Assembly (NCBI RefSeq): GCF_900104445.1
Contig: NZ_FNJI01000027.1
Span: forward strand, 1-64,000
Length of the DNA stretch: 64,000 nt
Direction of reading: 5' to 3'
Source: Desulforhopalus singaporensis
GTDB lineage: Bacteria; Desulfobacterota; Desulfobulbia; Desulfobulbales; Desulfocapsaceae
How positions within the stretch are numbered: the stretch's first letter is position 1; each line of letters starts with the position of its first letter. The notes under the pieces were generated by a model, which was not told the DNA's origin, ran no database searches, and saw only the letters and a program-made list of their open reading frames with translations. The position numbers and the translations under genes were made by a program. This document shows, piece by piece, positions 44,085 to 54,232 of this stretch.

Positions 44085-45722
44085 TTAAAGGTACTTTTCC
44101 CGCAACAGCTTTTTGTCGGTCTTGCCGACCGAGGTCTTGTCGATTGCGTCGACGAATTTTACCTTCATCAGTACGGCAAGCTTGTTCATCAGTCCCTTGT
44201 CGATATAGGCTTTTACGTGCTGGATGATCTTTTTTGCGTCAACCGCCTCAGCCGTCTGGTCGACAACCACCAGGGCCAGGGGCTTTTCGCTCCATTTGTC
44301 ATCCTCCATCCCGATTACCGCGACCTCCGAGACGCTTTCGTGAAGATTGATGATGTCCTCGAGTTCAAGGGACGAGAGCCATTCTCCGCCAATCTTGATA
44401 ACGTCTTTTATCCTGTCGGTAATGTTGACGTAACCTCTGGCGTCGATATTGGCGACGTCACCGGTATGAAGGTAGCCGCCGTGCCAGAGGTTTTCTGAAT
44501 TTCTTATGCCTTTCCAGTATCCCTGGGTGAGCCACGGGGCACGAACAGTAATTTCTCCCACCGCTGTTCCGTCCGGTTCCACCTCCTGCATCCTGTCGTC
44601 CAATATTTTCATCTGTACCAGCGGAAGGGGCCGACCTGTTTTGCAGCGCCTTTCGATTTCTGCGTCCTCGTCCAGGTCCTGATTGCCGACATGGGCGATG
44701 GTGAGCACCGGACAGGTCTCCGACATCCCGTATCCGGTAAATATATCTATGCCCTTTGCCCTTGCGCTCTTACAAAGTTTTTTGGGCAGGGAAGCGCCGC
44801 CGATGACAACCTTCCAGTTTGACAGATCGGTTGTGGCGAATTCGGGGCTGGTTATCAGCATATGCAAAATGGTGGGGACGCAGTGCGAGAAGGTGACTTT
44901 TTCCCGGTCTATGAGCTGGAGCAGATTGGCCGGGACATATTTGCCGGGGTAGACCTGTTTGATTCCCATGGTGGTGGCGATGTACGGAAACCCCCATGCA
45001 TGGACGTGGAACATGGGCGTGATCGGCATATAGACATCCTGCTGATGAATACGGCCCTGCTCTGCCGACGTTGCAAGCATCGTCATGGTGCAGAGGGTAT
45101 GCAGCACCAGCTGGCGGTGGCTGAAATAGACTCCCTTGGGCATGCCGGTTGTGCCGGTGGTATAGAAGGTTGTGGCCCTTGTGTTCTCGTCAAAATCCTC
45201 GAAGGTAAACTGGTCCGAAGCGGCACCTACCAGCGCTTCATATTCCCCGGTAAGCGTGATCGATGTTTTTGGCAGTTCTTCCTTGTCCTGGAGTACGATA
45301 AAGTGTTTTACGGTGTTGAGCCTGCCCTTGATCTTCTCTATTAGCGGAAGAAAATCACTGTTTATCAGCAGGAAATCGTCTTCCGCGTGGTCGATGGTGT
45401 AGATGACCTGTTCGGGTAACAGCCTCACGTTTACCGTATGCAGTACCGCGCCTATCATGGGAACGGCAAAAAAACATTCAAGATAGCGATGGCTGTCCCA
45501 ATCCATCACAGCCACCGTATCACCCGGCTTGACTCCAAGATCGGTGAGGGCATTGGCAAGTTTTGCAACCCTTTGTTTGAATTCGGCATAGGTGAACCGA
45601 AACCGGTCTGCATAGATTATTTCCTGGTCCGGGTTGTCGGCCACCGGCGCGAACAGAAGATTCTTGATAAGCAGCGGATAAGCGTAAGCGGACGGGGTCC
45701 TTGGGATCAGGTTGTCAGGCAT
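44085..45722 (-). CDS. Acyl-CoA ligase of the AMP-binding superfamily
   Basis: A 545-residue ANL enzyme activating a carboxylic acid to acyl-AMP and then acyl-CoA. Core motifs are FYTTGTTGMPKGVYFSH (A3), YGMSETCP (A5), GYLHTGDV (A7) and DRIKDVIKIGGEW (A8), with the catalytic lysine in SVGKTDKK. This variant resembles medium/long-chain fatty acyl-CoA ligases. It begins 37 bases after the MetE/UroD-like gene on the same strand, so the two may be cotranscribed. Confidence 0.88.
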   Translation of the reverse strand: MPDNLIPRTPSAYAYPLLIKNLLFAPVADNPDQEIIYADRFRFTYAEFKQRVAKLANALTDLGVKPGDTVAVMDWDSHRYLECFFAVPMIGAVLHTVNVRLLPEQVIYTIDHAEDDFLLINSDFLPLIEKIKGRLNTVKHFIVLQDKEELPKTSITLTGEYEALVGAASDQFTFEDFDENTRATTFYTTGTTGMPKGVYFSHRQLVLHTLCTMTMLATSAEQGRIHQQDVYMPITPMFHVHAWGFPYIATTMGIKQVYPGKYVPANLLQLIDREKVTFSHCVPTILHMLITSPEFATTDLSNWKVVIGGASLPKKLCKSARAKGIDIFTGYGMSETCPVLTIAHVGNQDLDEDAEIERRCKTGRPLPLVQMKILDDRMQEVEPDGTAVGEITVRAPWLTQGYWKGIRNSENLWHGGYLHTGDVANIDARGYVNITDRIKDVIKIGGEWLSSLELEDIINLHESVSEVAVIGMEDDKWSEKPLALVVVDQTAEAVDAKKIIQHVKAYIDKGLMNKLAVLMKVKFVDAIDKTSVGKTDKKLLREKYL

Positions 45723-45759
45723 GTTTTTTCTCCTTTTTCCGGATATTCCGGAATCAATG

Positions 45760-46839
45760 TCATTTTGGTGATTGGTAATAAGACCTTGCCATTTGCGAGA
45801 CTTCGCCGGTCATTGTCAGTACTTTTTCAGCAAGCTCCGGACTCAGTGAACCGGTTCCGCAGGACGGGGCTATCAAAATCTGTGATATGAGCCGTCTTTC
45901 CGGGATGGTGAAAGTTGACAGCGTGGCCAGCTGTTGCCGCAGTCTGGTAAAAAGTGACAGGCTGTTTTCCCGTTCTACCACCTGCGGATCGGAGGTGGGC
46001 ACAATGCCCCAGGCAAGGATTCCGCCGCGTTTGAGAAAATCGGTCAGCGGCTCTTTGTAGAGAATGAAATTGTCAAAGTAAAAATAGGCGTCAAAACTGA
46101 TAATGTCGGCAGGCGAGGCAAGAGCCGGCGTCCAGTCGCCGTTGGCGCAGATATGGATTCCCGCAAGCCCCCCGGCCCAGTGGAGATGTTCTATTACTTC
46201 GGTGACGCTTTGTGTTACCATCTCCCTGGTGACACCAGAAAAACCTGTGGAACCGAAACTTACGATTCCCGGTTCGTCGATAAAGATTATTGGTTTTGCG
46301 GAGCCGGTAAAGCGGTGCAGATTTTTTATCTGCCACACTCCCTTCAAGGCCAGATGCTTCACCATCATGTCCCGCAGGTTGTCGTCGTAAATGACTGCGT
46401 TGCCCCGGGTGTCGCGCAGCCCTGTTCCCGCGGTCACCGGTCCGGTTATCTGGCCCTTCAGGGTGATAAAAGAATGCTCACGGGTTTCCAGCGCATCGAG
46501 CAGGGCGAAAAAACCGGCCGCCGCATCATGGTCGAGGGCAAAACGTGAATGGTTGAGAGCCGAAGGGTTTTCAGAGCAGAGGAAATAGTCCTCGTAAAAG
46601 GATGCCATCTCCGCTGCAAAATCATCACCTTCGGTGTCTATCCGATAATTCTTTCCTTCCTCGGTGAGTCCGGGAAAGCCCGTAAGGAACTGCCGGACCA
46701 TTCCTTCTCGTGGTTGTTGCGGTAATTGCGGCCACAGAGGAATTTGCGGACAATGACGCAGCACCAGGCGAACGGCTTCTGCATGGGTGGAATGTGGAAG
46801 GCTGCCGATGAGAATCGGATGACAGTTTGTCTGTATCAT
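45760..46839 (-). CDS. Methionine-synthase/UroD-like TIM-barrel protein
   Basis: A 359-residue protein resembling the C-terminal half of cobalamin-independent methionine synthase and uroporphyrinogen decarboxylase-like methyltransferases. Possible zinc ligands are in GIHICANGDW and LIAPSCGTG, as in MetE; IFIDEPGIVSF matches the substrate-binding strand. Such stand-alone barrels often act as methyltransferases on corrinoids or thiols; the actual methyl donor here is unknown. Relevant because other one-carbon/thiol genes (metC, hgcA) occur in the same window, though not adjacent. Confidence 0.7.
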   Translation of the reverse strand: MIQTNCHPILIGSLPHSTHAEAVRLVLRHCPQIPLWPQLPQQPREGMVRQFLTGFPGLTEEGKNYRIDTEGDDFAAEMASFYEDYFLCSENPSALNHSRFALDHDAAAGFFALLDALETREHSFITLKGQITGPVTAGTGLRDTRGNAVIYDDNLRDMMVKHLALKGVWQIKNLHRFTGSAKPIIFIDEPGIVSFGSTGFSGVTREMVTQSVTEVIEHLHWAGGLAGIHICANGDWTPALASPADIISFDAYFYFDNFILYKEPLTDFLKRGGILAWGIVPTSDPQVVERENSLSLFTRLRQQLATLSTFTIPERRLISQILIAPSCGTGSLSPELAEKVLTMTGEVSQMARSYYQSPK

Positions 46840-47062
46840 GATTGTTTGCTGCTCCTGACAACAATGTTGGGCGTGACTCGATCTGTAATTTTTTTTAATA
46901 CCAAGTGTTAAACGCTTTCATCAAGTGCTTTTTGCCTCCATTCTGGCAACTTCGTTGTATTTCCTATCGACTTAATATCTCTTGAGAATATTGCCAGACC
47001 ATGGAGCCGGCTGCTTGGCGGTACCGGCTGCAACCGGGGTAAAAAAGCCCGTGGCGGTGTTG

Positions 47063-47851
47063 TCAGGAATTTCTTATGAACTCAGCGACGATCGGGTTGA
47101 CCTCTTCTGGGTTGGTGACCGGTGACATGTGGCCTCCTGAAACATAAGATATTTGCACATTGGGCAGCCGGTCGCTTAGAATCTGGGCGATACGCCGGGA
47201 CAGAGGCGGACTCCGGTGGCCCGCAATCATACAGACGGGAAGCTGCAGCTTACTGAAATCGGCGGCTCTCGCCGTATCCTGCGTTGCCGCCTGAAAGTCC
47301 AGGACGACTTTTTGTATACGGGTGTCAAAAAAAATCTTCTGTTCGTCTTTGAGGCCGTCGTAGGTTCCGTTACCGCTCCAGAAGTCGATAAATGTCCTGG
47401 TGGCAGAGGAGCTGTCGTTATCGTCGAGCAGCCTGCATATCTGCAATACAAGCCGGTCCAGTTCTGTTCGCATCGGATCCTCCCGGTGGAGCAGGTGGAA
47501 GGCAACAGGCTCGAAAAGTGCCAGGCTTTTGATGCGATGGGCCTGTCTTGTCACCAGCTTGAGGGCGGTTGCTCCGCCGTAGGAGTGACCGACCAGGTGA
47601 AAAGGGTCTCCGTTGATTGTTTCGTCGATGATCGTCTTTACTCTTTCGGCTTCACGGCTGAGGGAAAAATTTTCCCGATCCTCGGGAAACTCTCCCTCGC
47701 CATACCCGTAGAGATCAACTGCAATGGTGCGAAAGTCTTGCTTTAAAAGGGCTGTGAGCCGGTGCCATTGCGCCTTGGTCTGCATGGAGCTGTGGAGCAA
47801 CACTACCGGCTCTCCCTCTCCCTCGATCACATAATCTTTTCTGCTGTTCAT
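47063..47851 (-). CDS. Alpha/beta hydrolase
   Basis: A 262-residue alpha/beta hydrolase. Nucleophile elbow GHSYGG, oxyanion strand VVLLHSSMQ, and the catalytic histidine in SGGHMSPV are present; an acid residue is likely near IAGHRSP. No signal peptide. It is the last gene of the tdh-kbl-PPTase unit, 35 bases after the PPTase gene, and might act as a thioesterase releasing a product of that unit; this is inference only. Confidence 0.8.
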   Translation of the reverse strand: MNSRKDYVIEGEGEPVVLLHSSMQTKAQWHRLTALLKQDFRTIAVDLYGYGEGEFPEDRENFSLSREAERVKTIIDETINGDPFHLVGHSYGGATALKLVTRQAHRIKSLALFEPVAFHLLHREDPMRTELDRLVLQICRLLDDNDSSSATRTFIDFWSGNGTYDGLKDEQKIFFDTRIQKVVLDFQAATQDTARAADFSKLQLPVCMIAGHRSPPLSRRIAQILSDRLPNVQISYVSGGHMSPVTNPEEVNPIVAEFIRNS

Positions 47852-47886
47852 GATAAATGGTTAATATTTAAAGGTAAAAACTGAAT

Positions 47887-48657
47887 TTAAAGGTTGCCGA
47901 TCGCGTTGTGGTAAAGGGTTTTGGTATCGGTGGTGAAAAACGTCACCCTGCTGCCGGATGCCATGGTCGCGCAGGAAAAAATATGGCTGCCACCTGCAGG
48001 TTGCGATAAAAACATCCAGGAAGGGGGGGCGGCAGAGAGGTGTCCCAGACGATCAGGTGGTATAAGGACCGGCTCCCCGGGGGGGACCAGATGAGTAAAA
48101 TCAAGCGATCTCAGAAGCACCCTGAGTCCCTGGCCAACAGCTTTGACATAGGCTTCCTTCAGGGTCCACGAGCGGTAGAAAAAGAGTCTTCTCCCCTGTG
48201 GCGCCAGGTTGAGGTAGAATTGGTGTTCCCTTGCGCTGAAGACCTTCTCCGCAAGTCTTTGCTCTGAGCCTCTGGGTCTTATCAGTTCGATGTCGCATCC
48301 CGTTTTCTCCTCCCTGCTGACAGCGCAGCAGATAAAGTCCCTGGTGTGGGAGAGACTGAAGAAGAGGTCGAGTCTTCTGCCGCCATATATCCAGTAGGGC
48401 CGGCCCAGTTCGTCTGCTGTGGTGGTGATATCAGCTTTATCGCCCGCGAAATAGGTGTCGAGCAGGTGACGCAGGAGCAGCCTTGAAAACAGGAATTCGA
48501 GTTTCTTGCGCTCCACCTTGAAATGCTTGTATCTCGCAAGATCCTGCCCCTTGAGAACAGTCGACGCCGCCTGCTCGGACAGCGGTGAAATATTTCGGTC
48601 TTCTGCAGGCAGAAGCCAGATATGGAGCTCGTCTGAAGATATCGATTTTATTTGCAT
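47887..48657 (-). CDS. 4'-phosphopantetheinyl transferase, Sfp type
   Basis: A 256-residue protein with the Sfp/HetI-family motifs: FFSLSHTRDFICCAVS, the magnesium-binding GCDIE and the WTLKEAYVKAVGQGL helix. It attaches phosphopantetheine to carrier proteins. Sfp-type enzymes usually serve secondary metabolism or lysine reduction rather than fatty-acid ACP. It overlaps the kbl-like gene by 10 bases and so is coupled to it. No carrier-protein gene is seen in the window. Confidence 0.88.
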   Translation of the reverse strand: MQIKSISSDELHIWLLPAEDRNISPLSEQAASTVLKGQDLARYKHFKVERKKLEFLFSRLLLRHLLDTYFAGDKADITTTADELGRPYWIYGGRRLDLFFSLSHTRDFICCAVSREEKTGCDIELIRPRGSEQRLAEKVFSAREHQFYLNLAPQGRRLFFYRSWTLKEAYVKAVGQGLRVLLRSLDFTHLVPPGEPVLIPPDRLGHLSAAPPSWMFLSQPAGGSHIFSCATMASGSRVTFFTTDTKTLYHNAIGNL

Positions 48658-49889
48658 CCCTGTTTTTTAACAAGCTTTGCCATGATTTCAAGAACATAAT
48701 CGATATCAGCTTTGGTATGGGCGCAATTTATCTGGAAGCGGATGGTTTCGTCCCCTTTGGGAACCACCGGGAATGTGAGGCCCACGGCAAGTATACCATG
48801 ATCAAAAAGGCCATTTACCAGCATCCGGGTTCGCATTGTATCCCGGACCAGCAGCGGAACGATGGGATGGGGACCGGGAATGGTTTCCAGTCCTATTTGT
48901 TCCAGTCCTTCCCGGAACTGCCGGGTTCTCCTGTTCAATGTCTTCAGCAGGTCGAGTCCCTCCTTGCTGTCGCAGATATCGATGGCTCTGGTTGCGGCCG
49001 CGCAATCGGCCATGCTCAGTGGATTGGTGTAAATATAGGTATCGGCTTTCTGTCGTATCGTCTCGACGATGGTAGCGCTGGTGCAGACAAAACCGCCGTT
49101 TACGCCAAAGGCCTTGCCGAAGGTGCCGACTATGATATCCGGAGCGGCACCGCAGAATTCGGCTGTGCCCCGCCCTGTCTTGCCGTAGGCCCCGATCCCG
49201 TGAGAGTCGTCTATTACCGAAATGATGCCGTCGGCAAACCTGTCTTTGTGTTTTTCTATTACCTGCAGGATTCTGTCGGTTGGCGCAAAGTCTCCACGCA
49301 TGGAGAAAATCCCGTCGAACACGACGATGACCCGGGTTATTCCTGGAGCGGCGCTGTCAAGACACCGGTCCAGGTCCTGCACATCGTTGTGGTTGAAGAT
49401 GGCCTTGTTCTCCCCGGGAACACCACAGATCCTCATGGCCCTGATGATCGAGTTGTGGTTGAGCCGGTCTCCTGCCCAGAGGGTTGTCGCACTGTTTATG
49501 GCCAGTGCCAGGCCGCAGTTTGCAGTGTAGGCCGAGTTGAAAATTTTTGCCGCAGGCTTGTCCATGAAGAGGGCAATTCGTTTTTCAAGGGCGGTGTGAT
49601 GGCAATAGGTCCCGTCGATAAAGCGGACCGCTCCGGGGCCTGTGCCGAACCTGCGGGTCGCTTCGTCGGCGGCGGCAATCAGCGCGGGATGGTTGCCAAG
49701 CGAGAGGTAGGAATTCGAGTTCATCCTGATGAATAATCCTTGTTGACCTTCCAGCCGGTAGCGCGGTCCCGATCCGTTTTTTGCGGGAACGTAGTCGGTA
49801 ATAACTCTTTCCCTGGGTTTGGCCCGGCCCTGCTCCGCGAGCTGCTGTAATTCCCTTTGTAACGTTGCGTCAATTTGTTGCAGTGACAT
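48648..49889 (-). CDS. kbl: Alpha-oxoamine synthase, 2-amino-3-ketobutyrate CoA ligase-like
   Basis: A 413-residue PLP enzyme. The lysine is Lys259 in GTFGKAFGVNGG; DGIFSMRGD, DDSHGIGAYG and FPVVPKG are family motifs. Kbl splits 2-amino-3-ketobutyrate with CoA into glycine and acetyl-CoA. The gene follows tdh by three bases, the usual pairing for threonine breakdown. The sequence is rather diverged from E. coli Kbl, and the coupled PPTase leaves open a synthase acting on an acyl-carrier protein. Confidence 0.8.
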   Translation of the reverse strand: MSLQQIDATLQRELQQLAEQGRAKPRERVITDYVPAKNGSGPRYRLEGQQGLFIRMNSNSYLSLGNHPALIAAADEATRRFGTGPGAVRFIDGTYCHHTALEKRIALFMDKPAAKIFNSAYTANCGLALAINSATTLWAGDRLNHNSIIRAMRICGVPGENKAIFNHNDVQDLDRCLDSAAPGITRVIVVFDGIFSMRGDFAPTDRILQVIEKHKDRFADGIISVIDDSHGIGAYGKTGRGTAEFCGAAPDIIVGTFGKAFGVNGGFVCTSATIVETIRQKADTYIYTNPLSMADCAAATRAIDICDSKEGLDLLKTLNRRTRQFREGLEQIGLETIPGPHPIVPLLVRDTMRTRMLVNGLFDHGILAVGLTFPVVPKGDETIRFQINCAHTKADIDYVLEIMAKLVKKQGCK

Positions 49890-49892
49890 TTT

Positions 49893-50939
49893 CTAGTCCT
49901 CGTCTTCGGTCCAGGTAAGCACCACTTTGCCTGATTCTCCGCTGCGCATGGCCGCGAAACCTTCCTGAAAATCGGTGTAATGGAAATGGTGAGTGATAAG
50001 TGGAGTGATATCGAGTCCTGTCTGGATCATCGAGGTCATCTTGTACCAGGTCTCATACATTTTCCGGCCATAAATCCCCCTGATGGTCAACCCGTTGAAG
50101 ACCACGGTGTTCCAGTCAAACATGGTATTGTCAGGCATGATGCCGAGCAGCGCGATATTGCCGCCATGGCGCATATTGGCCATGATCGAGCCCAGCGCCG
50201 CCGGATTGCCGGACATCTCCATCGCCACGTCAAAACCTTCTTTCATCTGCAGTTCGTTAGGAATGTCGCTCACATTTTCGCGGGCCACGTTTACGGTGCG
50301 GGTGGCGCCCATTTTCTGTGCGAGTTCGAGTCGATAGGAGTTGACGTCGGTAATTACCACATGGCGGGCACCGGCGTGGCGTGCCACGGCGGCGGCCATG
50401 CAGCCTATCGGGCCGGCCCCGGTTATAAGAACATCTTCGCCCAGTATGTCGAAGGAAAGCGCGGTGTGCACCGCATTGCCGAAAGGGTCGAAACAGGCCA
50501 GGACGTCAAGGGCTATTGAGGGATCACAGGCCCAGACGTTGCTGTTGGGGATGCAGAGATATTCGGCGAAGCATCCGGGACGGTTGACTCCCACCCCGGC
50601 GGTGTTCTTGCACAGGTGGCGCTTGCCGGCAAGGCAGTTCCGGCAATGGCCGCAGATCAGGTGGCCCTCGCCCGAAACCAGGTCGCCGGTCTTGAATTCA
50701 TAAACATTGTCCCCAACCCCGACCACTCGTCCTACGAATTCGTGGCCTATCACCATGGGGGTGGGAATGGTTTGCCTCGCCCAGTCGTCCCAGTTGTAAA
50801 TGTGCAGATCCGTTCCGCAGATTGCGGTGCGCAGGATCTTGATGAGCACATCATTTTTCTCAACCACCGGTATGGGAACTTCGTCAAGCCGCAATCCTTG
50901 TTCGTCTCTTGCCTTCACCAACGCTTTCATCGTCTCCAT
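49893..50939 (-). CDS. tdh: L-threonine 3-dehydrogenase
   Basis: A 348-residue zinc-dependent medium-chain dehydrogenase oxidising threonine to 2-amino-3-ketobutyrate with NAD. Catalytic zinc ligand Cys41 ([15 protein letters not shown]), [12 protein letters not shown], the structural zinc [15 protein letters not shown] and nucleotide-binding [11 protein letters not shown] are present. [15 protein letters not shown] and [16 protein letters not shown] are near-diagnostic for Tdh. Three bases separate it from the kbl-like gene. Confidence 0.93.
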   Translation of the reverse strand: METMKALVKARDEQGLRLDEVPIPVVEKNDVLIKILRTAICGTDLHIYNWDDWARQTIPTPMVIGHEFVGRVVGVGDNVYEFKTGDLVSGEGHLICGHCRNCLAGKRHLCKNTAGVGVNRPGCFAEYLCIPNSNVWACDPSIALDVLACFDPFGNAVHTALSFDILGEDVLITGAGPIGCMAAAVARHAGARHVVITDVNSYRLELAQKMGATRTVNVARENVSDIPNELQMKEGFDVAMEMSGNPAALGSIMANMRHGGNIALLGIMPDNTMFDWNTVVFNGLTIRGIYGRKMYETWYKMTSMIQTGLDITPLITHHFHYTDFQEGFAAMRSGESGKVVLTWTEDED

Positions 50940-50977
50940 GGGCAGCTCTCCGGTAAGGATTTGTTTACTGTTTTCGT

Positions 50978-51934
50978 TTAGATAATTATATCTCCTGGCT
51001 TGAGTGTATGCAACGGCGGGTGAACCTCACCCGCAGCATCCAGCTCCTGGAGCGCCATGTCGTCGGGTATTGGGGCGGTGAAGTGAAGTGGCGCGGAGGT
51101 GACCGGGTGGAGCATGTCGATTTTCCAGGAATGGAGGCACTGGCGGTTGAACGTGATCCCGGCTATCGAGCGTGTGCCGCCATACTTGATATCTCCTGCA
51201 AGGGGGCAGCCCGCTTCACTAAAGTGAACTCTGATCTGGTGGGTTCTCCCCGTTTCGAGCCGGACCGCAACGAGTGAAAGGCGGGAAGAGGAAGTGAGCA
51301 CCCGGTAGTGGGTGATCGCCTCCCTGCCTCCCTGCTGCACCGATTTCATGACGTTTGACCGCCGCTGTTTGGCGAGAAAGGAGCGAATCGTGCCCTGCGG
51401 AGGATCGGGTCGGTGTTCGACAAGGGCGAGATAGTGTTTGCCCATTGAGCGCTGCTGTATCTGGTGGGACAGTCCTTTGTGGGAATTGGGATGGATGGAG
51501 AAGACGATAAGGCCGCTGGTATTGCGGTCGAGCCGCTGGGACATCCCGATGTGCAGTTTACGGCCGAACCGCGTATCCCTGTCCAGCCATATCTGCAGGG
51601 CCTCATAGAGGGTTCCCTTGTATCGCGACGGGGTGGGCTGACATTCTATGCCCGCCGGCTTGTTCAGGACGATGAGATGCTTGTCCTGAAAAACGATGTG
51701 TTCCGGTGCGATGCGAAACGGCTCCAGGGGCTGGTTGTCGTGATGGAGTTCCACCTTTTCACCCAGAACCATTTGTCTGCCGCATTTACGCACTCTTTTG
51801 CCGTCTATATGCACGCCGCCGAGATCTATTATCTTGCGGATGGCGCTCTTGGACAACTCATCGATAGTTTCGGCAAGATAGTTGTCAAGACGGACCCCTT
51901 TCGCCGTGTCGGCAATGGTAAAGCGGTGTATCAT
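50978..51934 (-). CDS. RluA-family pseudouridine synthase
   Basis: A 318-residue enzyme with an N-terminal S4 RNA-binding domain ([21 protein letters not shown] region) and the RluA catalytic domain: IVLNKPAGI, catalytic Asp in [23 protein letters not shown] and [10 protein letters not shown]. It isomerises specific uridines in rRNA or tRNA; which site cannot be told. It lies 38 bases before tdh on the same strand and may be part of that transcript. Confidence 0.9.
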   Translation of the reverse strand: MIHRFTIADTAKGVRLDNYLAETIDELSKSAIRKIIDLGGVHIDGKRVRKCGRQMVLGEKVELHHDNQPLEPFRIAPEHIVFQDKHLIVLNKPAGIECQPTPSRYKGTLYEALQIWLDRDTRFGRKLHIGMSQRLDRNTSGLIVFSIHPNSHKGLSHQIQQRSMGKHYLALVEHRPDPPQGTIRSFLAKQRRSNVMKSVQQGGREAITHYRVLTSSSRLSLVAVRLETGRTHQIRVHFSEAGCPLAGDIKYGGTRSIAGITFNRQCLHSWKIDMLHPVTSAPLHFTAPIPDDMALQELDAAGEVHPPLHTLKPGDIII

Positions 51935-52144
51935 TTACGTTCCCCTGTTTTTCCCCGGCGCATGGCACAATGGAACCATGGTAACCGGTTTGCGAAAAAG
52001 TTCACTGTTTTTGTGCCGGCTGTCCAGCCTGCGTTTTTTGCTTGAGAAAACGGGGCCAATGTTTATCTTATTTCGGCAAATTTGCCATGTTTTATTGTAA
52101 AAGACAGCGGGTTACCCGGTGTCGCCAAACAAGAAGAGGAAGCG

Positions 52145-52489
52145 ATGAAGAAGATGTTCTGTCTGGTTATTGCTGCCGGAACCATAATGTTTTTCTCCGG
52201 CTGTACCCAGGAAACCCAAAACAAGATAGGGCGCTCCATCCAGAACTGGACCGGTACTGACGGGATTCTCGAAGTTTATGCCGGCGACAAGCTGGTAAAG
52301 CGATTCATGAAAATTGATAAACTGACGACGGCTTCGGCTACCGGCAATAAATCGGAACGGCCCTACCGCTTCGGTTACGGGGTGTTTGATGCCAATATGA
52401 ACGGTGTCGCCGACAAGGATGAAAAAAAGGTCTATTTCGAATTCAGCGATTACTCGACGTCGTATATCTTTTACGAAGACCCGAAATAG
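52145..52489 (+). CDS. Small lipoprotein
   Basis: A 114-residue predicted lipoprotein with signal peptide and lipobox FFSGC (Cys20). The mature part has a beta-rich segment and an Asp-rich turn DANMNGVADKDEKKVYFEF, which resembles a single EF-hand-like calcium loop. I start at ATG 52145, following AAGAGGAAG, not the longer upstream frame. Function unknown. Confidence 0.65.
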   Translation: MKKMFCLVIAAGTIMFFSGCTQETQNKIGRSIQNWTGTDGILEVYAGDKLVKRFMKIDKLTTASATGNKSERPYRFGYGVFDANMNGVADKDEKKVYFEFSDYSTSYIFYEDPK

Positions 52490-52517
52490 GCCGGGGGGCA
52501 TCTGGATAAAAGAAGGG

Positions 52518-53057
52518 TCACTGCAGCTCGGTTGCGTGCAGCTCGGGCCGTACCAGCGTGCCCCAGTTTTTGTCGTATGGATGCACGGCGTGGACCCTTG
52601 CCCCGTTTCTGGACAGGGGATAGTCCTTGTTGGCCCACTCGAAGATGCCCCCACGGAGGTTGTGCACTTTTTTGTAGCCGCGCCCAATCAGGCTCCTGGC
52701 AAATGCGGCGGATCGTATCCCTACCGAGCAATAGACCACGATGGTACTGCTTTTGGGCAACTGGATCGCCGTCGGATCCTCGCTATGGATCGCTCCCGGA
52801 AGATGGCTTACACGGTATTCTTTTTTTCCCCGGACATCTATTATGGTTACCGCTTGCCGGGAGTTGAGCAGGTGCTTGAGACTGTCGCTGCCGATATCGC
52901 TGACTTCGGGGTAGTTACGGTCGATTGCCCGGTTTATCTGCTGCCAGCTCGGTTTGGAGAAGAAAAAACCCGACAGCAGGGCCGACAGCACCAGGATGAC
53001 GGCGAAGTGGGGAAAGTATTTTGCTTGACAGACTGCCAGGGTTGGGTAGACTCGCAT
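52518..53057 (-). CDS. Membrane-anchored rhodanese
   Basis: A 179-residue protein with one N-terminal membrane helix (FAVILVLSALLSGFFF) and a rhodanese domain facing the periplasm. The active-site loop is YCSVGIRS with the persulfide cysteine; TIIDVRGKKEY and GGIFEWANKDYPL are conserved rhodanese segments. It would transfer sulfane sulfur to thiols or cyanide, reasonable in a sulfur-metabolising organism. Convergent with the small lipoprotein gene. Confidence 0.85.
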   Translation of the reverse strand: MRVYPTLAVCQAKYFPHFAVILVLSALLSGFFFSKPSWQQINRAIDRNYPEVSDIGSDSLKHLLNSRQAVTIIDVRGKKEYRVSHLPGAIHSEDPTAIQLPKSSTIVVYCSVGIRSAAFARSLIGRGYKKVHNLRGGIFEWANKDYPLSRNGARVHAVHPYDKNWGTLVRPELHATELQ

Positions 53058-53173
53058 TTTCGATTATTTTATTTTTGGCTTGAAAGGTTGCATTGTCAAA
53101 CGACAATGATACACTGACGTCTCTCTCACCATAAATAGGAAGTTCACGTGTTTTTGTAAAGCTGAGGATACCG

Positions 53174-54202
53174 ATGAGACTGTTTCTGACGGGGATTGGG
53201 GTTGTGTTGCTGTTGGCCGGATGTGGTGGGGTGAAAAATTTTGGTTCTTCACTCAAGTACGATATCATGGCTGAATATTATCTGGAGCAGCAAACCTATA
53301 CGCAGGGTGCTTCCTCTTTTCGCAGGATACTGGATGAGGACCCGGGAAATGCCAAGGCTCACTACTATTACGGTCGTATGGTGCTGGCGGAAAAACAGTA
53401 CGGTGAGGCTCTTTCTCACTTGCAGCAAGCGGCGCTCGGCAGGCCAGAGAGCGGGGATTGCCTCTTCTGGCTGGGAGTGGCATACGGCAAAAACAACAAT
53501 CCTGCCAAAGAGAGAGCAAGTTATATCAGGGTGCTGCAGCTGGACCCAAACCATGTAGGAGCCCTTGTCTACCTGGGCCACAATCTGCTCAAGGCGGGGG
53601 AGCATGAAAAGAGTCTTGCCAGGTATCAGCAAGCGCTCGACCTCAACCCCCACCATGCCCAGGCCCTATACAACAGAGCTTTTATTCTCAGAAAACTAGG
53701 GCGTAGTCCGGAAGAGCGGATTGCCTGGCTTTTGTATCTCGATTCTTATCCTGCCGGAAAATTCGCGAACCTTGCGGCGGACAGGTTGAACACACTGGAA
53801 AATTATTCCTATCGGAACCATAACCTGGGGGGAAGGGTGGTAACCCTGACCGATGTCGGCTTTGTTCCCTTCAAGGATGAGCTTCTTGACTATACCAGAG
53901 AGTCTCTTGATATTGTCGGTACGATCCTGTCGGAGATGCGCCAAGGTACCCTGCAGATTGAGGTTTACCAGAAGAACGATAATAAACTGGCAAAAAAAAG
54001 AGCCCTTGCCCTGCGCAGCTATCTCTGTAAGAAATTTCCGCAGTTGGGAGCGGCAAGACGGATTGAGGTGAGCTGGTTCGACGTTCCCGAGTCCAGAGTG
54101 GTACTGAAGAAAAGGTTGACGATAGACGAGTCGGTGCGGTTTGTGGTAACCGGGGCGGATGAAAAAAGATATATAAAAGCGGAAAAAAACAAGAAAACCT
54201 GA
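53174..54202 (+). CDS. TPR lipoprotein with OmpA-like C-terminus
   Basis: A 342-residue envelope protein: signal peptide and lipobox LLAGC (Cys17), about four to five TPR repeats (residues 30-195; e.g. AKAHYYYGRMVLAEKQYGEA), then a domain with similarity to OmpA-type peptidoglycan binding (LQIEVYQKNDNKLAKKRALA, residues about 230-330). It probably sits on the outer-membrane inner leaflet and links to the cell wall. A terminator-like hairpin follows. Confidence 0.75.
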   Translation: MRLFLTGIGVVLLLAGCGGVKNFGSSLKYDIMAEYYLEQQTYTQGASSFRRILDEDPGNAKAHYYYGRMVLAEKQYGEALSHLQQAALGRPESGDCLFWLGVAYGKNNNPAKERASYIRVLQLDPNHVGALVYLGHNLLKAGEHEKSLARYQQALDLNPHHAQALYNRAFILRKLGRSPEERIAWLLYLDSYPAGKFANLAADRLNTLENYSYRNHNLGGRVVTLTDVGFVPFKDELLDYTRESLDIVGTILSEMRQGTLQIEVYQKNDNKLAKKRALALRSYLCKKFPQLGAARRIEVSWFDVPESRVVLKKRLTIDESVRFVVTGADEKRYIKAEKNKKT

Positions 54203-54232
54203 CGCCTGTGCCGAAAAATCGGTCTTGGCAAG

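Noticed and set aside
46840-47062. Possible tRNA or cobalamin/SAM riboswitch upstream of the MetE/UroD-like gene
   Set aside because: No cloverleaf, no B12-box and no SAM-riboswitch core could be found; only a weak AGCCGG/CCGGCT pairing.
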